The notes beneath the pieces were generated by a model. It was not told where the DNA came from and ran no database searches. It saw only the letters and a list, made by a program, of their open reading frames with translations. From Adiantum capillus-veneris (taxonomy: Eukaryota; Streptophyta; Polypodiopsida; Polypodiales; Pteridaceae), in contig CM043963.1 of NCBI GenBank assembly GCA_014529385.2, forward strand, positions 1,246,001-1,310,000: a DNA stretch of 64,000 nt, written 5' to 3'. How positions within the stretch are numbered: the first letter of the stretch is position 1; each line of letters starts with the position of its first letter. The position numbers and the translations under genes were made by a program. Shown piece after piece: positions 55,758 to 64,000 of this stretch.

Positions 55758-56600
55758 TGTTAGCAGTGGCAGCTAACACAGGCTACACCAATTAATCACC
55801 AAGCTGTAGATGTGCTATAGTGCACAATATTTCCTTTTCATTGTATAGGGCCTTGGGCTCATGTAGGAGTTCCAAAGTTGTATGAGTCTAGGCTAGAGAC
55901 CTCAACTTTATCCCATAGTTGAAGGGTTTGAGGCCCAAAACTATAAAAGAGCCCTATGCTTAATGAGTAGTCATTCTTGGGTGACTTCTCCTCTTTGTAG
56001 AGTGGATGGTCATGAGGCTCATGGGCTTTCCATGCCCATGTAGCTCTTCATTTCTAATAATCAATTACACTTTCTGTCTTATTAGTCTTCTTTGTTTGAT
56101 TATGTGGAGTGAGATTGTATTAGTATGATGGTAGATCTCCTAATCCCTTTTTTGATTTAATCTATTCTATCCACACCATTGGCCATGGTGTGTGAGGGCT
56201 ATGCCTTCCTTGTCTTCATCTCTCTCTACAAGGTGCAGTTAGTGTGTGTGTATACGTAGTCGCATTGAGGGGTTGTGCCGGAATGGACACACTAATGCAG
56301 AGAAGGTATGTTAACTGCATGCTTGTGTAGTTTGTGATTAAGAGTTGTGAATTAGAGTGATTGATGTGAGAGGTTAATTTCAATCACATGATTGTGTGCA
56401 AGTGATTAGTAAGTAGGAATATGTTGTTGATTAGAGGAAGCCCTTTCCATGTATTCTCTCTTTGATGAGTAGAAGGATACCTTGAATCCTCTATGTCTAT
56501 ACATCCTAGGCTCGTGCTTCCATGCCCTAGCTGGGTTGCCGATCCACAATTTGACAATTTTTTGGATTGCAATTAGGTCGTGCTACAACGCCTCCCTACA
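55758..56600 (+). repeat. 3' LTR of the LARD-like element (holds the empty copia target site)
   Basis: TGTTAGCAG... to ...CCTCCCTACA, 843 bp, followed by CTCTA. At about 56177-56205 it reads GGCCATGGTGTGTGAGGGC uninterrupted, exactly where the 5' LTR copy carries the copia element with TGTGA duplicated. TATA box at 55942-55949. Confidence 0.92.
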
Positions 56601-58107
56601 CTCTACATGGCCAAGTATGTTGCTTCCATTGATGATGTATTTGTTCAGGAAAGTGTGCAAGCGGTAGTGAAATAGTGATGCACACTCAACAGGGCAATTG
56701 TTCCACTTGAAGTTTCGGTTGTAGCCTTGAGCAAGTTTCTCGATTGTGATGACCTCTTGCCATCTTGTATGGGAAACCTCATCAGTAGTGAATGTCAAGA
56801 ATAGATGTGGTAGTCCCCATGTGTCCCCCATTGTTATGAGGTCTCTCAAGTTTTGTCGATGCCATGATGGAGTACCTGGCATTGTGGCTAGGAGATTGTA
56901 TCAAATAATATGCTTTATTGCATCATGCATAGATGCAGTGGTGTGTGTTCGTTTTTAACTGTCAATATCCCTTTGTAAAAATGTACTATTTGTGGAGTTT
57001 GCAATCATGATAGCTTGTTTCAATTGGTACATCATGAGCAAATATGGCTTGTATAATGTGTACACAGAGAAGAAAGTTTCAATCCTCATTCTAGTGTATT
57101 CACTAAGGTCAAATTCTCCTTGGTACTTTCCTTTTACTTGTGGAAAAGAGGAAAGGAAATATCCCTGATTCTAATGTGATATCATGCACTTCAGATTCAT
57201 GGTTCGGAAGTCCATTGTATTGAAAGCTGACTGTCCGCTCGCTTAGATGAGCGATATCACGTATTTTGATGGAACCAAACTCATGTTTGTCTTTTGCAAT
57301 AAATGCAATTCTCTTTGTTGTGGTGAACAAATTTTACAATATGCTAATTTCACATTGTGCCTCTGCTTCCTGTATTAGTTCAAATGGATCATTTTTTGAG
57401 TGGTTCCTTACGATATTTTGTATAGCTAATACTGATAGAAAACAAATAGATGTCCTTTTGTTTGGCTACTCAGCGATGCATCGGTACCTCTTGAGAATTG
57501 TATTATCCTTTATATTGTATGCTAGCATTGCTGCTAGTGGTGTGTTTGCAAGTAACAAAGATGGATGACACATGTTTTGCTTTGCCAACCAACAGATTAG
57601 TGGATTATTGAGTAACAACCTTCTATCAAGAAGACCTTTTGAAACCGCAGATGCTGTTTTGTTACGCTGATTGTGACATCGATGACGCTAAGGAGCTACA
57701 CAATTAGTTGATTTGTGTTTAGGATGGCTTATATGTAGTCGGGTTGCAAGATGACAACGCTGCTTGTTCTTGGACTTTTCAGGCAGGCAACATAGTGAGT
57801 CCAATTCACCTTTGAGATTATGCATTGCATTTGTTTGCAATAAGGTTGCGTTTGCTAGCTTTGTGAGGGTGGTGTTAAGACCATTGTTCTGGATATCTTA
57901 TTTTGATAGATTGCAAATGCCACAGCTTTCGCAGATGGATATATTGTGAGCTGTGATATCCTCTTGCCAAGCCTCATAAATACGTTTCACACTAAACCAT
58001 GAAGAAGCAATAGGACAGAGTAGTACTTTCCATCTACTCATAGTTTGAAAAGTGGTGTGTTCCCGTCGTCCTTTGCGGCTAACGTGCAGCGTAGTTACAA
58101 TTGTCAT
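56601..58107 (-). pseudogene. Helitron Rep-helicase, N-terminal part
   Basis: The minus strand from 58107 reads an N-terminal Cys-containing region (CESCGICN), a stop, then about 190 residues of open frame (NNGLNTTLTKLANATLLQTN, CCLPEKSKNKQRCH, HPKHKSTNC) and IRDIAHLSERTVSFQYNGLPNHESEVHDITLESG. A frame change follows into FDLSEYTRMRIETFFSVYTLY, then the Helitron_like_N domain (56882 on): PGTPSWHRQNLRDLITMGDTWGLPHLFLTFTTDE, RWQEV, NNCPVECASLFHYRL, NILGHVE. It ends at the CTCTA duplication; the next residue of the protein is encoded at 42113. Several stops and frameshifts make it inactive. Confidence 0.85.
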
Positions 58108-58436
58108 TGAGAGGGCCTACACTTAAATGCAACTGTGAATACAACAGGTAAAAATTAGTCTGATTGAAATTAGAAGGGATAAATATAATGGAATTGGGTG
58201 ACAAATCAATATTAAAAAAAATTATTGTAAACCATAGTGGAACCTTCAGCTAATACCGAAGAAGGGCATGCCAATGTTGAAGACAAGTTGGAACAAAAGG
58301 AAAGAATCTCTATATAGAAAAAGAGCTTGGAAATTGCGATCAATTTTCTAGGCATAGTGGGAAAAATAAATACACATTTCAGAGATGGGGCACAAGCATT
58401 GTTCGGGGTGCACATCTAGATGTTCCAGTTCTTGAT

Positions 58437-58802
58437 CTAATTCAGCAAAAGCGTCTTTCTTTCAGACGGATTCTCCAGAAGGTAGGCTTTGTTGATTATG
58501 TTTTGTATGGCTTGAACCTCGATAGCAACCCTTGTTTGCATCAAGTCAAGTTTGTAACAGGGAAAGAATTGATTGCAAAAAATACCAAGCTGATTGATGA
58601 TCCATGCAAGTGCATACACATCACTTGATTTGCTCCAAGGGCACGTAGAGCTGGTGTTCAGGAGTTCAGTTGCTCACCATGGACTTATGGAATGCTATTT
58701 AGGATTGAGAATATTCGTAGGTCTTCTCTTATATGGTGGTTGAAGCGCAAGACCCCAATCTATAATGCCTACTCTTGGTATTCCCTCTCCAGTGAAGTCA
58801 AG
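58437..58802 (-). pseudogene. Protein-kinase-like gene, C-terminal lobe
   Basis: The minus strand from 58802 reads the end of the segment after the catalytic loop, then TGEGIPRVGIIDWGLALQ (DWG in the place of DFG), an activation segment with two stops, ATELLN...CPWSKSSDVYALAWIINQL (the APE-like and alpha-F regions) and QAIQNIINKAYLLENPSERKTL (the alpha-H/I end of a kinase C-lobe), stopping at 58437. It continues the N-lobe at 60903-61396 when the 2,095-bp insert and one TCAAG are removed: MLD before the insert joins FTGEG after it in frame. Two nonsense codons make it a pseudogene. It lies upstream of, and on the same strand as, the Helitron protein. Confidence 0.75.
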
Positions 58803-60897
58803 TGAAGGGCATGGGGACTGAACATGCTAATCTCCACCCAGCCATGCCCTATATAGGCCCTTGGCCTGCTAAATATAGAATTGAATCCACCTACTAGCAT
58901 GCCTTGCATGTAGAATTGTAAGCCCTTGCGGAGAGTGATGGCCTCAACCGTGAGAACCAAACCATAAGTGCCTTGCACAATTTAGACTAGTAGGGATTCT
59001 GTGAGGTGATATTCCCTATTTTTCCAGTTTTTTCAAACTTGTGTGCCACTGCCCGTGATTCCAAATCATTGGGCAGTACCTTGGCACAAGGGAGAAGCCT
59101 TGCTTCATATAAAATTGCCAAAGCGCTTTGCTTTGCACAATGACAGTAATTGCCAAGTAAAGTGTAAACATGGAAAAACAAGAAAAACTTAAACTTGCTA
59201 ACCTGGTAGTTGTTGCTGCAACCAGTTATCATGAAATTTGGAAGGAAAAACTCATTCCGAAACGGCTCATAGCCATATCTGCACAGACACCCTCGTATAT
59301 TTTATACACCCGTCTGTTACATAATGAAATAACCTGCAATAGGAAATAACCTGCAAACACATTGCCTATTCCTTCCCAATTTTGTATGCTCCTAGCATAT
59401 GCCAAACGGGCCAGCCTCAATGCAAGATGTATAAATTGAAGCTTTGCTTCATAGAATTATGTCTAGCCTTATTGCCAACAAATGCTATTGACGAGAAATG
59501 TCATAGAAAAGAGACTCGACCTTGTCGATGATGCACAAAAAATCGACCTTGTCTACTTGTAGATCTATTGGAAAAACATAATTATATGTGCAATAAACAA
59601 ATACCAACCGTGTACCTCATGAAGTACACCTACCGATGAAATGGCCGTCGTAAGAATTGAATGTGTTGGTTTGATTTCGTGTTGCCAAGGGCCTTGCCCG
59701 ATTTTCAAGCAACTGGGAAGCTTGTGAGAAACTGCAATGCTCTAGTGGTGTTACACAAACCATACCCATGAGCATCTTTGACGAGCCTTGCTCCCGTGAA
59801 TCCCATTGAACTGCTGACAAGTTGTGCTTCAAGTCAAGGCGATAGAGACTCAAGCCATGAGTGAGTCTAATCGCTATGTCAAAAATGTATGCTAGTAGCA
59901 TCATAGTAAACGCAGACATTCAACAAATACTTATCATTTACATCATTTGTTTAATGCATGCCATGCTGCATTGATTCTGGCCTGTACCAGTATGCCACAG
60001 ATCTTGCCTAAACAGCATGATATATATCTGTGACAAATATACCTGGAAACTAGCTCCCCTTCTCTCATAAGGAAGAGTCTCAAATCTTGCTATTAGTAAA
60101 AAAATTAAATGAAGATAAGACATTAATCTCAAATATTAATCTCCAGGTCATGGTACCTACCGGCCATCGAAGAAGTCTATATCAAAAACCTCCATTAGAC
60201 ATGAAGCGATGGGTGTGAACCGTTGTTCAACCAGTCTTGCTGAGGGTAGTCACGAGAACATTACATCGCTGATACATCTCGTGCATATCGTGATGTACTG
60301 CAAAACCTTGCCAATGTCGGAGAGACTCACCCGTTGCTTGCATGCCTTAACAAGCTCATCGCTCTATCAAATATGCGGCAACCCATGGCAGCCCAAGATA
60401 AGAGGATTGTCCTTCATTGTCCTTACGACCTTGCATGAAACATCTCTCAAAGACTCGCATCGTATATCCCTTCTGCATCCGTAGTTGTAGTATACCACTG
60501 CGACTGTTGGGTGTGTGCCTGGGGTGGGCATGCACCCGTAGAAATTTTGAAGAGTGGCCACCCTTGAACCATGGGTGGCCCCCAAGTGGAAAACAACAAA
60601 GGCCAAAGCGATGGCAAGCTTGCTGCAGAGCAGCGTGAGGAAAAATTGCACCTCGCAGACGATGTGATGGTTCCCTGGTCACGCACCAGGGTCGGGATAT
60701 TCTCCCCTTGGCTCTGCAAACCTGACAAGTTTTTCATCCCTGCATGTCATGCATGTCGACTGCCAGCCCCATGTCCGTGTTAGCGGCCTTGCCCATGCCC
60801 TACTTCTAAAAAGGTTCACCCGCCTCCTCTGCTAAGCCCTCTTGCCTACGGTCCATCCTAGCCCTTCGTCGTGACTGGTCCTACCCTTGTCCTGACA
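58803..60897. mobile_element. 2,095-bp insert with TG...CA ends carrying intron-containing gene fragments
   Basis: Flanked by TCAAG on both sides (58798-58802 and 60898-60902), beginning TGAAGGGCATGGGG and ending CCTTGTCCTGACA. No long terminal direct or inverted repeats are visible; the two ends share only a vague GGG-rich similarity when one is inverted. The minus strand inside has exon-like pieces with splice signals: LMEVFDIDFFDG followed by a GT at about 60158, then FETLPYERRGASFQ (about 60097-60056) with GTATAT after it, a 100-residue frame 59919-59633 ending at GTAGGT, and further pieces at 59320-58987. The first two pieces join in phase. The right part (about 60450-60880) is GC-richer than its surroundings. 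The source gene is not recognised. Confidence 0.6.
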
Positions 60898-60902
60898 TCA
60901 AG

Positions 60903-61396
60903 CATAATGTTCCAAGGGTGAAGGTCATTGCGAATAACAACATGGTCATGTGAAAATGCCAAAGCTTTTACTAGTGCATGAATCAAAGAAAAAGAATGAT
61001 TGATGATAAGCCTGCATTGCTGCAACTCCAGTTTAGTTGGGTTTTTTTTTCATCACCCATGGCAAGTACAATTTCACTAATGCTTCCAAAAGGTGCAGGC
61101 ACACACTCCATCAAATCGCCAAGGGAAGGTCCATTGAAATAAGGAAATATAAGCACCCATGGTGATTGACAAGTATGTGCAAGAGTATGCACGATACCTT
61201 TGTGGTTGAGGGCAACACTGCTCTCAATTGCAAACAATTTGAATTGTTTTTTTGCTTGACCTTTGAAGTCCTTACAACAGTACATGCTGTTGGACGGAAG
61301 GAAAGAAATCCCTTCAATTTTGCATTCATAAGTGTCTCCATATGATCCAGATCCTTGTTTCATTCCTTGTTTTATAGCCTCGAATGGAATGCCCAA
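60903..61396 (-). pseudogene. Protein-kinase-like gene, N-lobe and catalytic loop
   Basis: From 61396: IPFEAIKQGMKQGSGSYGDTYECK is the glycine-rich loop (GSGSYG, 61354-61337). YCCKDFKG has the ATP-binding Lys (61273-61271), followed by an alpha-C Glu region, LNHKGIVHTLAH, and the hinge WVLIFPYFNGPSLGDLM. An A run near 61050 breaks the frame; the next frame gives LELQQCRLIINHSFSLIHALVKALAFSHDHVVIRNDLHPWNIMLD, the catalytic loop with R-N-D-L-H-P-W-N where H-R-D-L-x-x-x-N is usual, so the His is lost but Asp and Asn remain. Broken by a frameshift and by the 2,095-bp insert. A Ser/Thr/Tyr kinase-like fold is clear; the subfamily is not. Confidence 0.75.
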
Positions 61397-61850
61397 GGTG
61401 ACAGATCAAATGAGTTCAATATCATTTTTTGAATATGCAAACTGGACATGGATCCTCTACCATCGTGAAGGGTCTCCTTCTGCAACTTCTTGCTGAAGGT
61501 GTTCTGTGTGTCAATATTCATTGCACAGGTAGATTTTTCCTTTTCAATCTTCCAACAGTTATACCAATGTTGTAATTTCTCCATTTGTATGTCCTCTGGT
61601 AAATCATCTTGCACGTCGATGTCACATTTTGGCATGTCTCTAACAATACTAAAGAGAAGGTGCTGCACGTCACCAATATCGGCACCCTCAAACTTTGAGG
61701 CTGTTGAGTGAAACACTTTAGAGAGCAATGCTTGCAAGCACCGCTCATCTCGCAACATTTTTGTTATCTCTTCCAATGTGAGGGCATCCACTACACGCAC
61801 TAATTGTGTGCGTAATCACTTTTTCAATTGCACCGCTTGTTCTCGAGAAG
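61372..61850 (-). pseudogene. N-terminal region of the kinase-like gene
   Basis: A 142-residue frame from 61800 (RVVDALTLEEITKMLRDERCLQALLSKVF...DVQHLLFSIVRDMPKCDIDVQDDLPEDIQMEKLQHWYNCWKIEKEK) ends overlapping the kinase N-lobe frame, so a frameshift or intron joins them. Upstream, in phase, EQAVQLKK is followed by a TGA and LRTQLV. The duplicate at 62.8 kb has CAA (Gln) at that codon, which supports real coding sequence here. The region is helical and acidic; no known domain recognised. A plausible 3' splice site (CTTGTAG) precedes it at about 61865. Confidence 0.5.
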
Positions 61851-62025
61851 CATTTTACCTACAAGTAGTGAAATGATGTTATGATGTATTGGCTAGAGTA
61901 TTTGTCACTTTATAGCTCAAAAGGGAAGCTAGATTTTCTGCAGCAATGACAAGTACTGTATTGACAAGGAGGAAGGAATGAAAATCAACAAATTAGTGTC
62001 TATATTATATTTTTCCAGTGACATC
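61775..62025. repeat. Duplicated segment, copy 1 (kinase gene 5' part)
   Basis: About 250 bp from AATGTGAGGGCATCCACTAC to TTTTTCCAGTGACAT, repeated in the same orientation at 62788-63040 with more than 90% identity by eye. It covers the start of the kinase N-terminal frame and the flanking non-coding sequence. Confidence 0.9.
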
Positions 62026-62244
62026 AAATATTTGATAAAGCAATGAAATACGTTTGGTAAAGATCCACGCTTGTAAGCTGATAGGGGTCTTGTACATACA
62101 AGCTAACTGGAAGCGCAATTGTTTCACATTGGATAGCATGCTAAATGTAACAAGTAATGGGAATTGTGCTCCTACAATGGCGCCTAACTAAAAGTGGCTC
62201 GGTTAAGCACAACAACATGGGGGACCAAATTGATAGCCAATGTT

Positions 62245-62790
62245 GCAGTAGGCGACACGATCTTTGTAGTGGGTAGGTTACACCATGGAATGGTATAAGT
62301 AAATTCAATTTTACAGTTTAAAACAGGGGTGCGGGTGTGTACAAAGGAGACAATGACCACAATATGTTTGAATGGGAGACAACAACATTTGCAATCGAGA
62401 GGACGATTGGTGTCAAAGTAATCACGCTTTTGGAGTGTCATACAGGTCTCGGTATCTACTTACAACAAAAAAAATTAAAATTAGTTTTGCAGTTGAAGAT
62501 GAGGTCATGTACAAATGAGACGATGACCACAGTGTGTAAATGGGAGATGAAGACATTTGCAATTGAGAGGACAATTGATGTCGAAGTGATCAAGTTTTTG
62601 GAGAGTCATACAATCCTTCACATCCACCCAACAACAGAAGTAAAATTTAGTTTTCTTCTTGATACCCTTGATTGATATGTACTTAACAACGAACTCTAAT
62701 CTAGCAACGTGATCTTTGTAGTGGGTAGGCTACACAACAAAGACCTCTAATCTAGCAATGCGATCTTTGCAGTGGATAGGTTACACCATG
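62245..62790 (+). repeat. Short internal repeats between the duplicated segments
   Basis: An approximately 115-bp unit occurs at 62337-62450 and 62508-62620. In the plus frame it gives NMFEWETTTFAIERTIGVKVITLLECHT and TVCKWEMKTFAIERTIDVEVIKFLESHT. The phrase GCGATCTTTG.AGTGG.TAGG occurs near 62250, 62705 and 62760, twice followed by TTACACCATGGAATG. The 112-residue ORF over the region is made of the repeat. Its function is unknown and it may not be coding. Confidence 0.6.
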
Positions 62791-63040
62791 GAATGTGAGG
62801 GCATCCACTACACGCACTAATTGTGTGCGTAATTGCTTTTTCAACTGCACCGCTTGTTCGAGAAGCATTTTACCTACAAGCAGTGAAATGACGTTATGAT
62901 GTATTGGCTAGAGTATTTATCACTTTATAGCTCAAAGGGAAGCTAGATTTTCTGCCGCAATGACAAGTACTGTATTGACAAGGAGGAGGGAATGAAAATC
63001 AACAAACTAGTGTCTATATAAAATTTTTCCAGTGACATAT
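62788..63040. repeat. Duplicated segment, copy 2
   Basis: Copy of 61775-62025 in the same orientation. On the minus strand it keeps EQAVQLKKQLRTQLVRVVDAL open, where copy 1 has a TGA. It ends before the rest of the kinase gene. Confidence 0.9.
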
Positions 63041-63049
63041 GTAGCAGTC

Positions 63050-63580
63050 CTCTGTCTCTCTCTCCCCGGACTAGAGTGATTACGATGTGCAACACTCCTT
63101 TATTTTTCTCTCCGACAAGTCAGCCAAAATGCAACATTCCTCTCTCTCTCTCTCTCTCTCTCCCCCGGCCTGGAGTGATTACAATGTGCACCAGGATGGA
63201 AAAGCAAAGATATTAAAGAAAAAAAACTACCAAGATATTAAAGCAAACGAATTACCTCTGCTCTACATCAATTGCCTCTGCCTTTTATCTGCATCAATTG
63301 TTGTACTGCGTCAATTGCTTGCTCTTTTCCCATGTGCTTGCTCTGTGTGTGTGTGTGTGTGTGCACTAGGCGAGGAGTATAACAACACTATCACACTGCT
63401 ATAAGTTGCTAGTTGGCCGCTTGTTTTTCGATCTCATTTAAAAAAAAACATTTGCTTTGTTCACTCTCTCTCTTCCTCTCTCTCTCTCTCTCTTTGTCTC
63501 TAATCCTCATTTAGCAGGCCAATCACATGTGGCCACATGGCATAACTGGCCTTGCTCCTTTCATTAAATGGATCTTAGAT
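63050..63580. other. Non-coding stretch with short microsatellites
   Basis: Contains (CT)n at 63140-63162, (GT)n near 63344-63362 and (CT)n near 63463-63493. The 105-residue frame at 63087-63404 passes through two of them and has no motif. Confidence 0.6.
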
Positions 63581-63588
63581 CATCAAGG

Positions 63589-64000
63589 TAACCAAGGACA
63601 CCACAAGGACAATTGGGACCTACCCAAACCCTATACAGAAGATTGAGTGAGTCAAGCACTTACAAAGCCTAGTAGAGGAGAGCCAAAGGGAACTAGAGCT
63701 AGAACCTAGGTAGATCAAGATTGCAGAGGAAATGTTTACCATGCAACCTAAACCTCACAAAGACCATAATTCATTAGCCATACCTAGTATCATCCAAGAA
63801 CAAAGTGAGTGTAAGACATCACAAACTAGGCAGACACATTATCTATTTGAGAGGATGTTTAATGAGGGGATACTTGATCCCATCAAAGAAGTGGATATCC
63901 CATCTTCACGAGCCTTAGGTCACAAAATAGAACCTTAGAAAGTGTCATTGAATATTTCCAAATTAATGGATTTCATGGCTTCTAAAGTCGAAAGTTCTAT
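63589..64000 (+). pseudogene. Possible retroelement gag-tail fragment, cut by the window edge
   Basis: The plus strand reads QGHHKDNWDLPKP, resembling the second half of a retroelement zinc knuckle with Trp where the last Cys should be, then a basic tail in the same frame broken by stops. A separate frame (63732-63938) gives YLFERMFNEGILDPIKE. Both are short and the right edge is missing. A retroelement origin is likely given the surroundings but not proven. Confidence 0.3.

Larger units (their letters stand above)
42119..56600 (+). mobile_element. Non-coding LTR retrotransposon (LARD-like), itself split by a copia element
   Basis: Flanked by a 5-bp duplication CTCTA (42114-42118 and 56601-56605). 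The 5' LTR is 42119-42553 plus 47933-48322; the 3' LTR is 55758-56600 (843 bp). The two look about 93% identical by eye and share a TATA box (TATAAAAG at 42300 and 55942). The tRNA-Asp-like primer site is at about 48325-48345 (TGGCACCGTTTCTGGGGATCG). A purine tract AGGAAGGGGGCAA lies at 55745-55757. Without the nested copia the element is about 9.1 kb, with about 7.4 kb of internal sequence that has no recognisable gag or pol on either strand. It must depend on enzymes of another element. Removing it with one CTCTA restores the Helitron frame. Confidence 0.88.

Noticed and set aside
60356-60737. Three overlapping minus-strand frames near the GC-richer part of the 2.1-kb insert
   Set aside because: They overlap in different frames and none shows a clear domain. 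A short KACKQR...SLSDI stretch near 60300 looked like a kinase end, but the true kinase C-lobe is at 58437-58802.

Overview
The window looks like repeat-rich intergenic DNA from a large land-plant nuclear genome. It is AT-rich and has long (AT), (CA), (GA) and (CT) microsatellites. It holds several generations of Ty1/copia and Ty3/gypsy LTR retrotransposons with plant-type primer sites (tRNA-Met and tRNA-Asp), a Helitron rolling-circle transposon, and gene fragments with GT-AG introns. A fern or another non-seed plant with a large genome is my guess from the style of the retroelement proteins; the sequence does not prove it. I find no intact, clearly functional host gene, rRNA, tRNA gene or CRISPR array.

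Layout. 0.2-3.7 kb: 5' part of a minus-strand gypsy element (LTR, tRNA-Asp primer site, leader with ~285-bp palindrome-bearing repeats, gag traces). 3.7-12.3 kb: decayed plus-strand gypsy element (gag, protease, RT, RNase H, integrase) with a second protease-like domain after integrase. 13.7-14.4 kb: second tract of the palindromic repeat. 14.5-17.1 kb (minus): gypsy gag preceded by a two-copy unknown module and ~70-aa small ORFs. 19.8-23.9 kb: gag trace, a long acidic ORF with one internal stop, a polypurine tract and LTR, then two more ~70-aa ORFs. 26.5-31.7 kb: two rearranged copia elements, with a foldback structure in the first leader. 31.7-36.4 kb: gypsy element with gag and a protease-region remnant but no visible polymerase. 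36.4-37.2 kb: gypsy gag fragment.

37.7-58.1 kb is a nest that can be ordered exactly. A minus-strand Helitron Rep-helicase frame (58.1-56.6 and 42.1-38.8 kb) was split by a ~9.1-kb non-coding LTR element (42119-56600, 5-bp duplication CTCTA). That element's 5' LTR was then split by a complete copia element (42554-47927, duplication TGTGA). The LTR element's own 3' LTR keeps the empty copia target site. Downstream of the helicase, on the same strand, lie a two-exon ORF and a GIY-YIG endonuclease-like domain.

58.4-61.9 kb (minus): a protein-kinase-like gene, split within the frame by a 2,095-bp insert with TG...CA ends, a TCAAG duplication and intron-like exon fragments of another gene. 61.8-63.0 kb: a duplication of the kinase gene's 5' part. 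The last ~400 bases start another gag-like fragment.

The most interesting items are the Helitron/GIY-YIG linkage, the family of ~70-aa ORFs that diverge mostly at synonymous codon positions, the 22-bp palindromes repeated every ~285 bp, the 2.1-kb gene-fragment-carrying insert in the kinase, and the large acidic ORF.
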